The notes: generated by a model from the letters alone, not told the origin. A stretch of 64,000 nt of DNA from Lotus japonicus (GCF_012489685.1 NC_080043.1:2358501-2422500), one strand, 5' to 3'; shown: positions 12,727 to 27,660, counted from the first letter of the stretch. Program-made: numbers and translations.

Positions 12727-15700
12727 ATATCATTATTGTTAGCTTTCCGATGTATCGAAAAAAAAAATATCATTATTGTTTTCTTAATCCAACAATAATT
12801 TGCTCAGTTGGAAAACTAGGAATGTGTTTGGATCAAGAGACCTATAGACTAAAAAAAATCCTAACATTTGACACTACAAAAAAATGTATTTTTAGTGGCA
12901 TTGATATTGTTAAGTTGTGGCATTTATTAAATGCCCCAAGTGTTATTAGTGGCATTCACCTTTAAGTGCCTCTATTACAGGTGTCACAACTGTTTTGTGG
13001 CATTTTTTGCTTAAATGCCGGTTTTTGTATGCCACAAATGCTTCTGGCATCTTCTAAATGCCACAAATTGAAACTGGCATCTTTTTAAATGCCACAAACT
13101 ACATATATGCCTCATTTTATCAATAATATTTTATTTACTTATATATTCATACTTTTATACTTTGTAGCTGAAATCCTGTTATTTTTATTTTTTTGAAAAT
13201 GAAATCCTGTTATCTTTTATAGAGAAAATGATTAATTAAAGGAAAATAATTTTAACAATCAATATAAGCTCTACCTTCACAAGAGAAATAAACAAATGGG
13301 CATGGACATGAAAGGACATATATGGTTCCAGCAATTGAATTTGAGTACATAAAGATTGAAACACCAAAATACATAAACCGATTAGAAGAAGATATATGTA
13401 AACAGCCAACACTAGCTAACCAATTACATAAAGATATGAAGACTCAAATATTGTTAGACATTTCTTCATTGTATCTATATTGCCATCAATTGACCCTGCA
13501 ATGAAAAGAGTAGGCATATGTCAAATTTCTAATCTGTAGCTGAAATCCTAAAAAAAACCAATGCTAGGTGATAACAAATGAGAGAATAGTTGTGGATGCA
13601 AGGACCCAATCAAATAATCACTTCAATGAGAAATAGAAAGGAAAACATTCCGGATTCAAAACTAAATTTCCAAACTAGTGGCAAACATGACTAACCTCAC
13701 TAACATTAGTAAAATCCTTTTGCATGATCAGCAGTTTCAATCGGTTCATCGTAAAATTGTTGGTTTGAGTTAGTTCTTGTTCCACCTGCTCCTACATGTC
13801 ATTTGGGTGAGTTGATAGCATGTCATTAACTTAACTTATTTTGAATCAGCAGCACAAAAATACAGTAAAATAAGTATGGTTACATGTATAAAATAATAAT
13901 CATAACTTAAATAAACTTAAAAACATATGACATACAACCCAAGGGTGGAGGCTCCCTTTGAGACATAGAAACACTTCAGCACACTTTATCTAAAAGAAAG
14001 CATAATACTCTACAGTTCAGATAGATGTATTACCAACAGTATATAAAACCGTACAAATTTTGTAAAAGCAAACACCCAATCTGCTAATTGTGAGAGACAA
14101 AAAAAATTACCTGAGAAGACTCCGGATCATCTGAAGACGAAGCCTTAGCTCGACTTCTTCTTCCTTCTAACACAGCATGCACATTTAGATAGCTAACCAT
14201 GGGTGTCTGCAATAAAAGAGTTGCAATGATTTTATCAATTATTCTTTTCAAGTTATCACCGAAAGAATACATGTAATAGGGCAACACTGCAATGGTTTAC
14301 CTCGTCCGCAGTATAATCAGTTCCAATATTATTATCCATTTCAATCGCTGCACCGTACCAAGTAAAACTTGCAACACTACAATGGTTCTGGAAAGAGTAC
14401 CTTGTAGGACCTATTCACAATGGAAAGAAGCATAAAACTTTCAAAACTCTATCGAACATAAAGACCAAATCCGACTTTACTCAAGTACACATATATACCT
14501 TCTCCACGATGATGATACGCCCTTCAAGTACACATATATTAGATACTAATATAACCATAATGTAGATAAAAATTATAAAATTACTGCCTCACTCTGACTG
14601 TATGCACCAGTTGCTCTCCCAGGAATCTGATTCAGAACTTTCCTTGATTGCTTTATTGCATTAGCACTGTTATTTTTCAAAAGGAAGATCATAGAGGGGG
14701 GAAAAGAAATCAGAAAGATAAGAGGAAGAATATTGAAATCCAGAAACTCATGATCATATCATCAACAATGAAAGCAAATTTTACTCTTTTTTGTTTCACT
14801 TCACATGACAATTATAGACTACGGCAGTTAAATAAAACAAAATCTACAAAACTAATATATATTCATTGAAAGATTCAAACTCATATGCCCCCGTGGTTCT
14901 TTGCTAGTTAAACCCATCCTGAACCAAATTGTGTTACAACAGCAATCTTGAACTCATCTAGGATTCTTTAAAATGAACAAAAGTCTCTCCCGTTCGTCAA
15001 ACATGCTAATAGAGTACAAAGCCCCCTACTTTTGAAATGCAGCATAAATATACCCTAATAAAAGAGCAGGAGCAGCATAGCTTACGATTTCAAACTTTAC
15101 TTCATGTTTGCATGAAGGCATTAACTCACTTTGACCCCCTCACCCAAGAAAAAAAAATGCTTACTCCAGGCAAATGCATAATCAAAGAAAAGATAAGGTT
15201 CTTAATTCTTATAGGCTACCTCACCTCAAAGACATAAATTCTTGTAACATGAGGCCCACTCTGTTCCAAAAGAAGTTTATTTTCCTGTGGAAGAAAATAT
15301 CAGTGACATAGGAAAAACACTATCGGATTATTCACTGGATCACCTGCTCATAAGTCATGAAGAAACAGGAAAAGGATCAATCATAAAATATCAAAGCTGA
15401 ACTTGTGTAACCTAAGATCACTACAAATCATACTTTCCCCCTCAGGAAATTAATTCTTAGTGCAGCTCCTTAACAAATACCATATCACTAAGTTCAAGTT
15501 ATCACTTAAAAAGAAATTATCTGAGCTCACATTACTAGATCTCTAAAAATAATGAAAAGCAACCAAAGCATATTGAATTATGTCTATAAAGTCAAAACAA
15601 CCACATATAACTGCACAGTGTTAAGAGGCAATATATGGATCATTGATCTAAGAATTTGTAATGCAGAATCAAGGGCCATAACAAAATACACAATGCTGGA

Positions 15701-16295
15701 GTATGCTGATAAGGGGACAGAGTTGGTAAGCAAAGACTCCAAGAAGATGGTAGTAGCGACGGTGCCGCTAGAAGTGGAAGCGAAGTGGAAGCCCATCAAA
15801 TCATATGACTCGGATAATATAAAAACATCTATGATTGCTACCTAGATGAAACTATACATATACATTTCAAATCTCTCTCTAAGTCATTTCATCAAACAGC
15901 TTATGCACAATTTACCACCTCCTTGTCATTAAGTGGATAAATCAAGAGATTCAACATTGAAGCTAAAATCATTACCTAGTAGTGCAATAATCATGGTATC
16001 AGTCAGTAGTAGTAATTATGGGAAACAAATGAGTATCCTCTCACCCTTTTTTCATAATCAAGACCAACTCTCTAATCAATCTCAAACCAAAATCATGATT
16101 TTCAAATCATCTTAACATAACTCAGAACATATCCATCGCCATTTGCAAGGTTATAGCAACATAAATCAACAGTTCAGAAGCATTGTTAATCAAAATTTCC
16201 ACAAATTTTCAAGTTAATCAAAATTTCCATAAATTTCCAAGTTACCCTAACTATAAGGACTATCAGAACATGAAAAAAGGTTGATCGAATCATAC

Positions 16296-16690
16296 CAAAA
16301 GAAAAAGCTGCACAAAATCCAGTGACGAGTTTCAATGACGATGAACCTCGACGGAGCCCAACACCATTCAAAGGTATCTCAAAAACCCTTCGCATTCTGG
16401 ATCTCTGCATCACCGTTTTGCAAATTTCCTGAACCCTAACATGACTCCCCCTTCGCTCATAACGTCTCCGCCAATTTCCTCTGTACCCTCGCCGCAACCC
16501 TGTCTTCGAGTTCACGGTTTCCAACGCCATCATCGTCGCCCTCCTCGCTCAATCAAGCAACTTCTCTGCCAAAAACGCCGCTGGTGAACTCTACCACGAG
16601 TTCCTGAATGGCACCAACATCGTCGTCGATCCTCCGCTACCTGAGACAGTTATCTCCAAAACGGTTCAGGATCTGACGCCGGAGTGGGTT
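16296..16690. pseudogene. GC-rich exon-like block inside the CACTA element
   Basis: This stretch is much richer in GC than its surroundings. On the minus strand it gives an arginine-rich frame from 16533 (ALETVNSKTGLRRGYRGNWR...) that ends near a GT at about 16296. On the plus strand it gives a frame with VSNAIIVALLAQSS and LYHEFLNGTNIVVDPPLPET ending in TGA about 16699. Either could be a captured host exon or a CACTA-encoded piece. I do not recognise the protein. Confidence 0.35.
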
Positions 16691-16859
16691 CTAATGTGAC
16701 GACGGAAAGAAAACCCTTGCTCGGAGACGGAGAAGCGGCGAGAAAACGATGATCAAGGGAGAGAAATCGAGAAAGTGTGCTCTTTTAGAGATTTTAGAAA
16801 CTTAAGTAATGAATGTTTGATAATTGAGCTTTGCAGAGTCTCTCTCTAGCACACTAGTA

Positions 16860-17160
16860 ATTAGGTGAAAGACCACTTTAGAAAACTTGCTGCCAAATAG
16901 CTACTAATTCACTAGGAATGCAGTAGTGACATTCTAATTAAATGCCAGAGTAATATCGGTTTGTTGCCAAATAGCTGCTAATTAGCTAGGAAGCGGTCCT
17001 AAATTAGTGGCATTCTAATTAAATGCCAGAGTAATATCAGTTTGTTGCTAAATAGCTACTAATTAGCTAGGAAGCGGTTTTAAATTAGTGGCATTCTAAT
17101 TAAATGCCAAAATAAAATTAGTTTGTGGCAGTTTTTGGTAAATGCCACAAATATAGTGCC
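16860..17160. repeat. CACTA right subterminal repeats
   Basis: A unit of about 70 bp containing GCATTCTAATTAAATGCCA and TTGCTAAATAGCTACTAATT occurs about three times with small differences. It ends at the right TIR. Such subterminal repeats bind the CACTA accessory transposase in known elements. Confidence 0.6.
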
Positions 17161-17329
17161 ACTAAAAACAAGTTTTTTTGTAGTGTGACTGCATGATTAC
17201 AATTTACACCACTTTGCAGGGTTGTGGCATTTTTTTAGGAGGCATTATTCTATTATTAGATAATGTTAGTGTATGAAGTAACTCTCTTGAAAGAATATAC
17301 GAGTTTTATTACTGATCTAATTAGTATAT

Positions 17330-17730
17330 ATAAGTAAAATTGACTTGACTTGTACATTAATAATAATATTAATTAGTTATTAATAAAATTTAATATTATT
17401 TATTATATTAATTTCTAGTTTCAAAAGAAATTCAATTTATTATATGTAAAAAAATTATTATTATTTAAATTGTAATTATTAATGACGATTTGAGAAAAAA
17501 AATTAAAAATAATAATGATAATAATAAGTAAAAATAATAAAATTTATTTAACCTTCACATTAATAAAAAAATTAATTAGTTATTAATAATATTTTTATAT
17601 TATTCATTATATTAATTACTAATTGTAGACAAATTGAGAAAAAATTTAAAATAATAGTGATAAGAATAAGTAAAAGTCAAATTGACTTGACATTCACATT
17701 AATAGAAATATTAATTAGTTATTTATATTA
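17330..17730. repeat. Degenerate AT-rich tandem repeat, about three copies
   Basis: The phrase ATTAATTAGTTATT preceded by a CATTAATA-type stretch recurs near 17360, 17560 and 17700. Each copy follows AAGTAAAA with, in two copies, TTGACTTGAC. Unit length varies from about 140 to 195 bp. No function is apparent. Confidence 0.5.
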
Positions 17731-18487
17731 CTTTTTGCTATCATGAATATATATATAAGGCACATTAGCCTCTACCCACTCAAAGCCAAAAGTTTCACAT
17801 GACATCTCTTCACAACTCTTCAATCCATTTTCTCTTTCTCTTCCACCACACTCTTTTTCAATTGCTTTTCACTTTCACATTTCTCTATCTTCAGTTAAGA
17901 AGTCAACTCGTTCACGTTTCTCTTTCTTCATTTCATCATTTGTTCGTTCCTTCTTCTAGCCATCCACACACCAGAGATCTCTCTCATACAAATCATGTTC
18001 CTGCCTCTCTATATTGTACGATGCAACAGTGAGAATCATCAATACTCGCGGCCTCCCAACACTGCACGACGCGACGGTGACGACTTAGGTATATTTATCT
18101 TGGTTTAGGGGTAAATTGATTTAGGATTTTAAATTTCTGATTCAAACTTTGGGCTAAATTGACTTAGGGTTTTAAATTTTTTATTCAAATTTTAATCCAA
18201 TACTCAATGACATGATTTATGGTTTCTTTTCTTTCCAAAATATTTTGATTTTTTATATCTTCAAGAAGTAATTTAGATTCATTTGGGCAGTAAAGGAATC
18301 ATCTTTCCTTTAGGCTTAGTTTTTTTCCGCTTTGTCCACTCAAATATGATTTGATCGGTCACCATCAATGGTGGGTTCATCCAAACCGTATAGATCGTTT
18401 GATTTCACTCAACTAGAAGCTAGATTCAAAATCATACCTTAACCCGACCAAATCAAGTTAGTGGTTGTGATTGCGTTGAAGATTGTT

Positions 18488-19412
18488 GGATTGTAAAATC
18501 TTATAAGATTTATCCTAATCTTAATAACCTTGACAAATATTCTAGTTTTTAGTAAACAACTTTTGGTAAATACTTGAAATCAACTAATTATAAAGAAAAC
18601 TTTGATTTCTTTACTTTAAATTAAACCTTTGTATGATTAGTTCGATGCATTAACAATCACAGATACAACCAACCACAAGAGACATCACACAACAAAACCA
18701 GCAACAAATCGAAGCAGCAAGCTGCTCGCAAGCAGTCATTTAGAATCAGATCAATGAAAAGAAAAAATAGGGTTTGGAAACTTGCCGGCCACTTGGAGGA
18801 ACCACCACGCACACCCACCTTCCTCACCCATCGATTGAAGCAGTCAAGTACTGAAGCAATTCCAAACACCAAAGATCCAAGCAGATCGAAGGGTCAAACG
18901 ATAGACAAGGTAGAATGAGAGAATGGGTTTAGAGTGAGATGGGGTTCTCAACTCAAATAATTATCTTTCTCTTAACCCCTTCTCTCATTCTACATTGTCT
19001 TCATTTGACCCTTTGAACTCCTTGGATCCTTGGTGTTTGGACTTGCTTCAGTACTTGACTGCTTCAATCGATGAAAAAGGAAGGCGGGTGTGTATGGTGG
19101 TTCCTCCAAGTGGCTGACAAGTTTCCAAACCGTATTTCTTCTTTTCCTTGATTTGATTATGAATGACTGCCTACGAGTAGCTTGCTGCTTCGATTTTGCT
19201 AGTTTTGTTGTGTGATGCTTCTTATGGTTGGTTGTATCCGTGATTATTAACGCATCGAATCAATCAGACAAATGCTAAATTTAAACTAAAGAAACCAAAG
19301 TTCTCTTCATAATTAATTAATTGCAAAGAGTTACCAAAAGTTGTATACTAAAAAATGGAATATTGATCAATGTTGTCAATATTAAGATAAGTTTTATAAG
19401 ATTTCACAACCC
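18488..19412. repeat. Large near-palindromic foldback, about 430-bp arms
   Basis: The left arm (about 18488-18930) and right arm (about 18965-19412) are inverted copies at an estimated 80-85% identity with a spacer of only about 30 bp. Ends read GGATTGTAAAATC and GATTTCACAACCC. A transcript across it would fold into one long hairpin. The frame at 18657-18872 lies inside an arm and is not taken as a gene. It may be a foldback transposon. No target duplication was seen. Confidence 0.7.
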
Positions 19413-19414
19413 AA

Positions 19415-19700
19415 AACCTTTGGCTGATAAACCACCATTCCTCTCCGGCAAAGTCAAAATCTCATCACCAATAGTGGAGAGCACAAAAGAACGAGAATGT
19501 CGACCTCTTTTCTACTTCTTTGGGCGGCCACAAGGCTTTGGAACCACTGCCTCCTTAGTAGGCTTCTCCTTCAATTTTGATCCTCAACCATTCAGCTTCT
19601 TTGTTCGCCCTCTTTTTCTAGGCTTTTCCATCCCATAAACATTGAAAGACGAAATCTCAACATCCACTCATTCATCACTTGACCGAGAGAGATCCACAAC
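19415..19700 (-). pseudogene. Decayed coding remnant with AT-hook-like motifs
   Basis: Read on the minus strand, this region gives KPRKRGRTKK and, further on, KPCGRPKK, with in-frame stops between and after. Basic GRP-containing clusters of this kind occur in AT-hook proteins and in plant LINE proteins near the ORF1/ORF2 junction. Because a minus-strand LINE lies nearby at 20100-21845, a LINE origin is possible, but the order of parts is not tidy. Confidence 0.35.
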
Positions 19701-20099
19701 ATATGATCCTCTCTACAGCTCCATCATAGATGGAAAATCTATAAAGAAAAAGTCGGGCTTTCCCCAGGACAGGATCATCCAGCAAACACCCAACATAAGA
19801 TTTGTAATACATTAAAAACTAAAAACTGCACATGTATTTATTATTATTATTTGACCAGTTATTATTATTTATAGTATAAGTATCTATTCTATAAGATAGA
19901 TTTAAATAAGCTCTTTCAAATGTTATAATGCAAGCACTACTTAAGATTAAAAAAATTTGTGTTCTTTACGTAAGATGGATGTGGACCATGTAGTTAATCT
20001 TCTTGCTCGTAAAATAAAATTCATTTCTCGTAAGGATCATGTGTGAATGTGATAGAAAAAAAATATTTTTATAGTTAAATAATCATATATTAGAAGTAG

Positions 20100-20345
20100 A
20101 AGAACTAGCGTCATATACAATCAAATGTGAAAAATAAGGAGGATAATCCTCAACCCAAACTGATGATGGAAAACAAAAAGTTATTTTGGCTAGAGTGTCG
20201 GCAACAACACTCGATTGATACTTCACATGCGAAACTCAGACCTGTGCAAAATCACTTGATAGGAAAGAGCACTCTTGGATAATAGTTGAGTGATAGGATG
20301 TTGAGGATCAAGACCAAGACTTCCAAGCATAAGCCAACACCATAA
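20100..20345 (-). pseudogene. LINE ORF2 C-terminal (RNase H end) remnant
   Basis: On the minus strand the frame includes LAKITFCFPSSVWVED followed by YPPYFSHLI, which matches the usual end of plant L1-type ORF2 after its RNase H domain. The full-length LINE here ends in a similar way (VWVEEGPPG). Stops and frameshifts break the rest. It is the 3' part of the LINE whose RT pieces lie at 20960-21845. Confidence 0.5.
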
Positions 20346-20945
20346 AATTTGATTCAAAATTACAGACGAATTTTTTTCCCATGATTAGTTATTGCCAAAT
20401 TACCGATGGTTTTGCTGACAGGGAAAAGTCGTCGATAATTTTAAAATTTGTAATTTTTTCCTACCGATAACTTAACGGGCTTTAAAAAAATTCAAAAATG
20501 TGTTAATGACGGCCTAGGTCATCGGTAATTTCAACATTTGAAATTGTTGCCTACCAATAAATTGGCGGACTTTAAAAAATTTAAAAGATATTTATCAACA
20601 GTCAAAGCTGTCGGTAATTTCCAAATTTGAAACTTTTGCCTGCCACAGACTTTAAAAATATTCCAATGTTAGTTTCTTACGGATTGACCGACAAAGCAGA
20701 CGGTAACCTATATAAATATCCTAGAAAACCATCGGTAAAGTACCGATGGACAAAACTGTCAGTTTGCAAACCCTCCTCCTCCTCAAACGGTAATTAATGA
20801 CGATAAAAGTCGTTAGTACGTTAGCAATGGAAAAAATTATTGGTAATTATCGACGGATTTATGAAAGCCTTCGAAAAAATCCGAAGATTTTATGAAAGAC
20901 TTCGGAAAAAGTTAGCGATGATCCAAATAGTGATGACTTTTTGGC
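20346..20945. repeat. Diverged tandem repeat, about 110-bp unit, inserted in a LINE
   Basis: Three or four diverged units share GGTAATTT, an AATTTGAAA-type stretch, TTGCCTACC and GACTTTAAAAA at a spacing near 110 bp (about 20400-20700). More CGGTAA/TTACCG motifs follow to 20940. The block separates two parts of one LINE, so it is probably an insertion. The superfamily was not resolved. Confidence 0.45.
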
Positions 20946-20959
20946 CGTTTGGTAATTAA

Positions 20960-21845
20960 GCATGATATTATCTTCATTCCTTACTTGATAATTGGCGATA
21001 AAACCTCCACACAAAGAATAAAGAGGTAGGGCGAGAGGGGATCCCCTTGACGCAAACCCCTATGAGGTACAAAGATGGAAGTAGGGTGGGATGTCAATGG
21101 GTACGGGTGGACATGGATAGCATATACCCACCACCCGCTCCACATGTAAAAATTTATACCCATACCCGCTCCATACCCACATGGATATCCATTAAGTGAG
21201 TTTTAATCGGATTTTAAAATATCCGTGAATATCCATGGGCACCCGACACCCATGAACATATATGAATTCACATATATTTGTTCAAAAGAAAATTATATTA
21301 AAAATAAAATTTAAGATTGAACTTTACTGTCAATCAATGTGTAAAGCAAAATACTTATTTTCTACCATTTTTTGGGTCTAAGGACTTCTTTTTACCATTA
21401 CCATTGTATAAGTTTACTTGAAGGAGAACTATAACTCACACAAATTCATTAGATATCAGGCTTAATAAACATCTATGTATATTTAAAAAAGATATTTAAT
21501 ATTTTATACATCGGGTGGGTATCCATGGGTATGGATACATCAATATCCGTACCCGCCCCATTAATAAATGGATAATGGAAATATCCATTAAATAAATTCA
21601 TGGATACCCATGGGCACGGATAATTTTACCCATAGTGGGTTTTTATCCGCGGATATCCACGGGTGTGGGTAATTTTGACATCCCTAGGTGCACATTCAAC
21701 ATAATAGAGAAAGAGACATAAGTGACACACCTCATAATCAACTCCATCAAGATAGAGGAAACCTATCTAGAAGAGAGTGTCTCTAAGGAAGTCCCACTTC
21801 ACCCTGTCATATGCCTTGGCCATATCGAGCTTAAGTGTCACAACT
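20960..21845 (-). pseudogene. LINE reverse transcriptase fragment split by a MITE
   Basis: On the minus strand, 21845-21687 reads LKLDMAKAYDRVKWDFLRDT (RT motif with the first catalytic Asp) and then hits a stop. After a 0.6-kb insertion, 21082-20981 reads [19 protein letters not shown]. The two parts are in correct order for an L1-type RT. The FADD motif and downstream parts are missing, so the copy is dead. Confidence 0.7.
21083..21686. mobile_element. TIR element inside LINE RT, AGGGNTGTCAA-type ends
   Basis: The left end AGGGTGGGATGTCAATGGGT and the right end GGGTAATTTTGACATCCCT are inverted relatives. GGGTA/TACCC and GGATATCC motifs recur inside. Ends starting (C/T)AGGG with TGTCAA are common in plant hAT MITEs. 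An 8-bp duplication could not be confirmed. Confidence 0.5.
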
Positions 21846-21849
21846 CTTT

Positions 21850-22640
21850 GATAACTGTTATCTTCTTCATATAGTGGAAGTATTCAATCACAATCATGAA
21901 ATTATCTGTAATGAAATGGTTAGGCACATAAGAACTCTTGGCCTCATCAATAATATCTGGCATAATCAATCTCAACTTTTTTTTGGTAAAATCAATCTCA
22001 ACTTATTACCGTTGTTTTCGTGGCCCGCTTAAAAAAAACATTACATAGGCTAATGGCTCGATGATACTGACTAGTATTTTTTACTTTAATAATTCTCAAT
22101 GTTTTATTCTTTTCACTGATTGAGCAGACAAAATACTGATTATGTATCCATTCACCTAAAACAGTATTATATTAATATCAACATTGGTGACCAAAAAAAA
22201 ATATTAATATCAACATTGGTCAAATAAAAAAAACATTGGTAAAGTCAATTTTTTTAATATATTCTTTAATTTAAAAAAAATAATAATCTAAACACATTTT
22301 CATTGACAATTAATTACAATAATGTACATATATGAATTTTAATTATTAACTTTCATCATATATCTTATATAAAATGATCATTTATAGTAATTTAAAAATG
22401 AGTAGTGATAGTTTACTAATTTATACGTACTTTAATATATTTTATTTATACTTTCAAAAAAATTCATCAAAATTTAATCTTGAATAATTACACCGTCAGT
22501 ATATTTTTTTAAGTTAACGAAATTTGAACAATTACCAATTTCATCAAAATTGGGCTGAATATTATTCTTTCGCAGTATTAAGCTGGAGATTGCGCGATAA
22601 CATTGTCGTTGAATACATTTACTGCTCAATTACTTTCAAC
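21850..22640. other. AT-rich intergenic, no feature recognised
   Basis: Very AT-rich sequence with short local duplications, for example ATATTAATATCAACATTGGT repeated around 22170-22215. Nothing coding is visible. Confidence 0.4.
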
Positions 22641-22642
22641 TT

Positions 22643-22716
22643 GGCCTATTAGCTCAGTTGGTTAGAGCGTCGTGCTAATAACGCGAAGGTCACAGGTTCG
22701 AGACCTGTATAGGCCA
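22643..22716 (+). tRNA. trnI-AAU: tRNA-Ile (anticodon AAU), nuclear
   Basis: A 74-nt cloverleaf: acceptor GGCCTAT pairs with ATAGGCC and is followed by discriminator A. The D-arm holds the A box TAGCTCAGTTGG. The anticodon loop CTAATAA gives AAU. The T-arm is CACAGGTTCGAGACCTGTA-like and contains the B box GGTTCGAGACC. TTTTT at 22721-22725 is the Pol III terminator, and a CAA lies just upstream, as in many plant tRNA genes. There is no intron. The sequence type is nuclear, not plastid. Confidence 0.95.
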
Positions 22717-22725
22717 ATTATTTTT

Positions 22726-25371
<2,646 letters not shown>

Positions 25372-25499
25372 TTTACTTATTTATTGTATCCACAAGAAAC
25401 ATCATTTTAAAATTTCTATGGAGAAGGGGAATCAATTTCTTATATTTCTACACCTCGGATCCGACTTCTATCCTACATTTTCCTAACTTCAAGATACTA

Positions 25500-27149
25500 A
25501 AAGCGTCCTTGGCAGGCAGGGGGAGAGCTTCCATAGCAGATGAATTTAAAAGCATAAGCAGATTGAGCTTAGCACTTTGAAGAAAGCCTTTGGCCAGTTA
25601 AGAGATCAACCTTCGTGGACAAATATAAATAGGCAGCTATAATGCCGTGCCGTGAATAAGATAGCCACGAGGAGGTTCTCTATAAGTTGAGGCACAGAAG
25701 GAACTCCAATCGAATATGCCCCTAGTCAATATACGAGATAAGCAAGGATCAATCAAATAGCCACGGGCAGCTGTTACAGAATACGCAGCACATGAATACC
25801 ATTTCTGGATTGATGGTCAATCAGTGAAAATCAGTTATGCAACTTTTGAAGCGACATAAACTGACAAGCTCCACTTTTCTAAAAAACCAGAAAACTTCAT
25901 TCCTATCTTCTAAGCTTATAAAGTCGAACTTTTTTAATGAAAGATGGGAACTAAGAAGAGCAAGCACAAGCAATGGGATAAATAAGGAATAGCACAGGAA
26001 CCTAAAACTACCTTATCAAATCATATTAAAAAGAGAAGTCGATCCCCAGTCTGCTTTGACTAAAGATTTTATTTTTTAATACGGTAGTTATCTCTTCAAA
26101 CCAATTATCCAAAAGAGCCCAATAAGGGATAGCAAGAGAAAGCCCTTGCCTCTTTTCATGCTTCCCGAGTTGGAATAGCAGTTAATCTCAGATTGCTTCA
26201 GTCTCATCTCATAAACCCAGGCTGGGGACTCACTATCATATTAATGCCTGTGACAAGGACTGAGAAGACTATTCTTAGCCTGTTATTCAAGAATCTTTCC
26301 TCAGAATGGATGATGAATAGAAGCGAGATTGGATTCACGTATATAACAACTACAGATTTGATCCTTTTCTCATAGGGAATCTCGACTAGACGAGGGAGAT
26401 AAGATATAAAGGCAACGTTGACGCTACGAAAATAAAGTAATTGCATAAGTTAAGTAATGAATGAGCAAATTTATTATTATAATATAAGCTTATTATATTT
26501 TACTAGACAGGTCTCCTTTACCGGGGGGTTCACACAGAGAAGTCTTGCTTTTAGTCCATTAGTGACAGTAGGAATGCCATTCAGTCAGTAGGAGTTCAGT
26601 AGGTCTTCCAAACGAAGGAGTAGCAATCCGGTTAAAGTCTGCGGTTCTTTAAGTTCATTCACTGTAGGTTCTTTTATTTGCTCTAGTGGCTGGCAAGGGC
26701 CAACCGAGAGGGGGGAACGAATGGCTTAGGAATCGACCGGTTCCGAGCAGACTTGTGGTTGTGGAGCTGCAGCTTGTATTATCGTACAATAAGAGGAGCC
26801 GTCTTAGGATTAGGAAATGACTGAACTTAAAAGACAGATGCCGCCGGGGCAGGGGAGCTACTTGTCTGGTCTTGCGGTGCACTCACTCCCGTTACGAGAA
26901 TGAAATGACGCCCCAGCTCGACTCGAGACCAAGACTCCTTCCTTACAACTCGCACCAATAGCGGCCTTATTAGGTCAGGGGCGGCCGGAGATTGATTGAA
27001 AAGGCAGCCGCCCCTCCCCCCTAGCCGCCTACCTACTCGTGCTCGTAGCTCGATCGGAGGTTAAGAGTGTGGTCCGGCGGAAAAAGAGAATTCGTCCGTA
27101 TCAAGTGATACGTTAATTGCTCAGTAGTGCTTCGCCACTACCGTAGCTG
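25500..27149. other. Mitochondrial-type spacer, no gene
   Basis: Mixed-composition sequence with many AAGAAAG, GCTTCC and AGCAAGC-like phrases, unlike the AT-rich nuclear flanks and typical of plant mitochondrial intergenic DNA. Frames such as 26204-26446 and 26655-26882 are not recognisable as mitochondrial genes. Confidence 0.5.
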
Positions 27150-27221
27150 GCGGAAATAGCTTAATGGTAGAGCATAGCCTTGCCAAGGCTGAGGTTGAGG
27201 GTTCAAGTCCCTCATTCCGCT
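27150..27221 (+). tRNA. trnG-GCC: trnG-GCC, native mitochondrial tRNA-Gly copy
   Basis: A 72-nt cloverleaf beginning GCGGAAATAGCTTAATGG with anticodon loop TTGCCAA (GCC), T-arm GAGGGTTCAAGTCCCTC, and 3' ATTCCGC plus T. This matches the native plant mitochondrial tRNA-Gly rather than the plastid one. The acceptor has one mismatch next to the T-arm. Inside the nuclear insertion it lacks Pol III-style context, so it is probably not expressed. Confidence 0.9.
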
Positions 27222-27660
27222 CCTGGCTTCGTCGTTTAGTGGTAACGAGTGGAGTGCATAAGCCCCTTTAGAGATAGGTTAACCTAATCCTAACAAGTTG
27301 CTGGCTTTTGCCTCTTCCATACTGGGCTGGGGGATTTTATCGCTTTATGGCTTATCTTCTAATTGAAGCACATCGATGACTTTGACAGAGGAAGGGAGGC
27401 CCGGCTATTGGATAGAGAACTTTTAGAACACAGTAGATCCGTCGATACAGCTTTCTCGCTAACTAGGGTAAGCTTCTTTCTTAGCTCCTTAGCCGCATCT
27501 AAATAAAATCCATAACGATGGTTTCAAAAGTCTCGCTCAAGCAAAAGATTTTGGCCTCTGAGATGACAAAGGATATCTTTTCTGGCACTTCTTGACTCTG
27601 ACTTTCTCGTGAACTACCTTTTCATCCAAGGGATGAAGGAAATTTCTTCTCTTATGCAAT
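27222..27660. other. Mitochondrial-type spacer between trnG and ycf2
   Basis: No gene is recognised. The composition is like the spacer upstream of trnG. Confidence 0.4.

Larger units (their letters stand above)
12872..17185. mobile_element. CACTA (En/Spm) element, 4.3 kb, TGA TSD
   Basis: The left end starts CACTACAAAAAAA and the right end finishes TTTTTTTGTAGTG. The inverted match runs about 29 bp with a few mismatches. Both flanks are TGA (12869-12871 and 17186-17188), the 3-bp duplication of CACTA elements. Subterminal zones (12890-13120 and 16860-17160) are full of TGGCATT/AATGCCA motifs, as expected for transposase-binding repeats. No intact transposase is visible. The interior has exon-like pieces such as a GC-rich block at 16300-16700, so the element is non-autonomous and may hold host-gene fragments. 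Confidence 0.85.

Noticed and set aside
18657..18872. 71-codon minus-strand frame as a gene
   Set aside because: It sits in one arm of the foldback and its mirror in the other arm is broken.
27224..27262. tRNA-like stretch after trnG (TCGTTTAGTGGTAACGAG)
   Set aside because: There is a D-arm-like phrase but no matching anticodon arm, T-arm or acceptor pairing.
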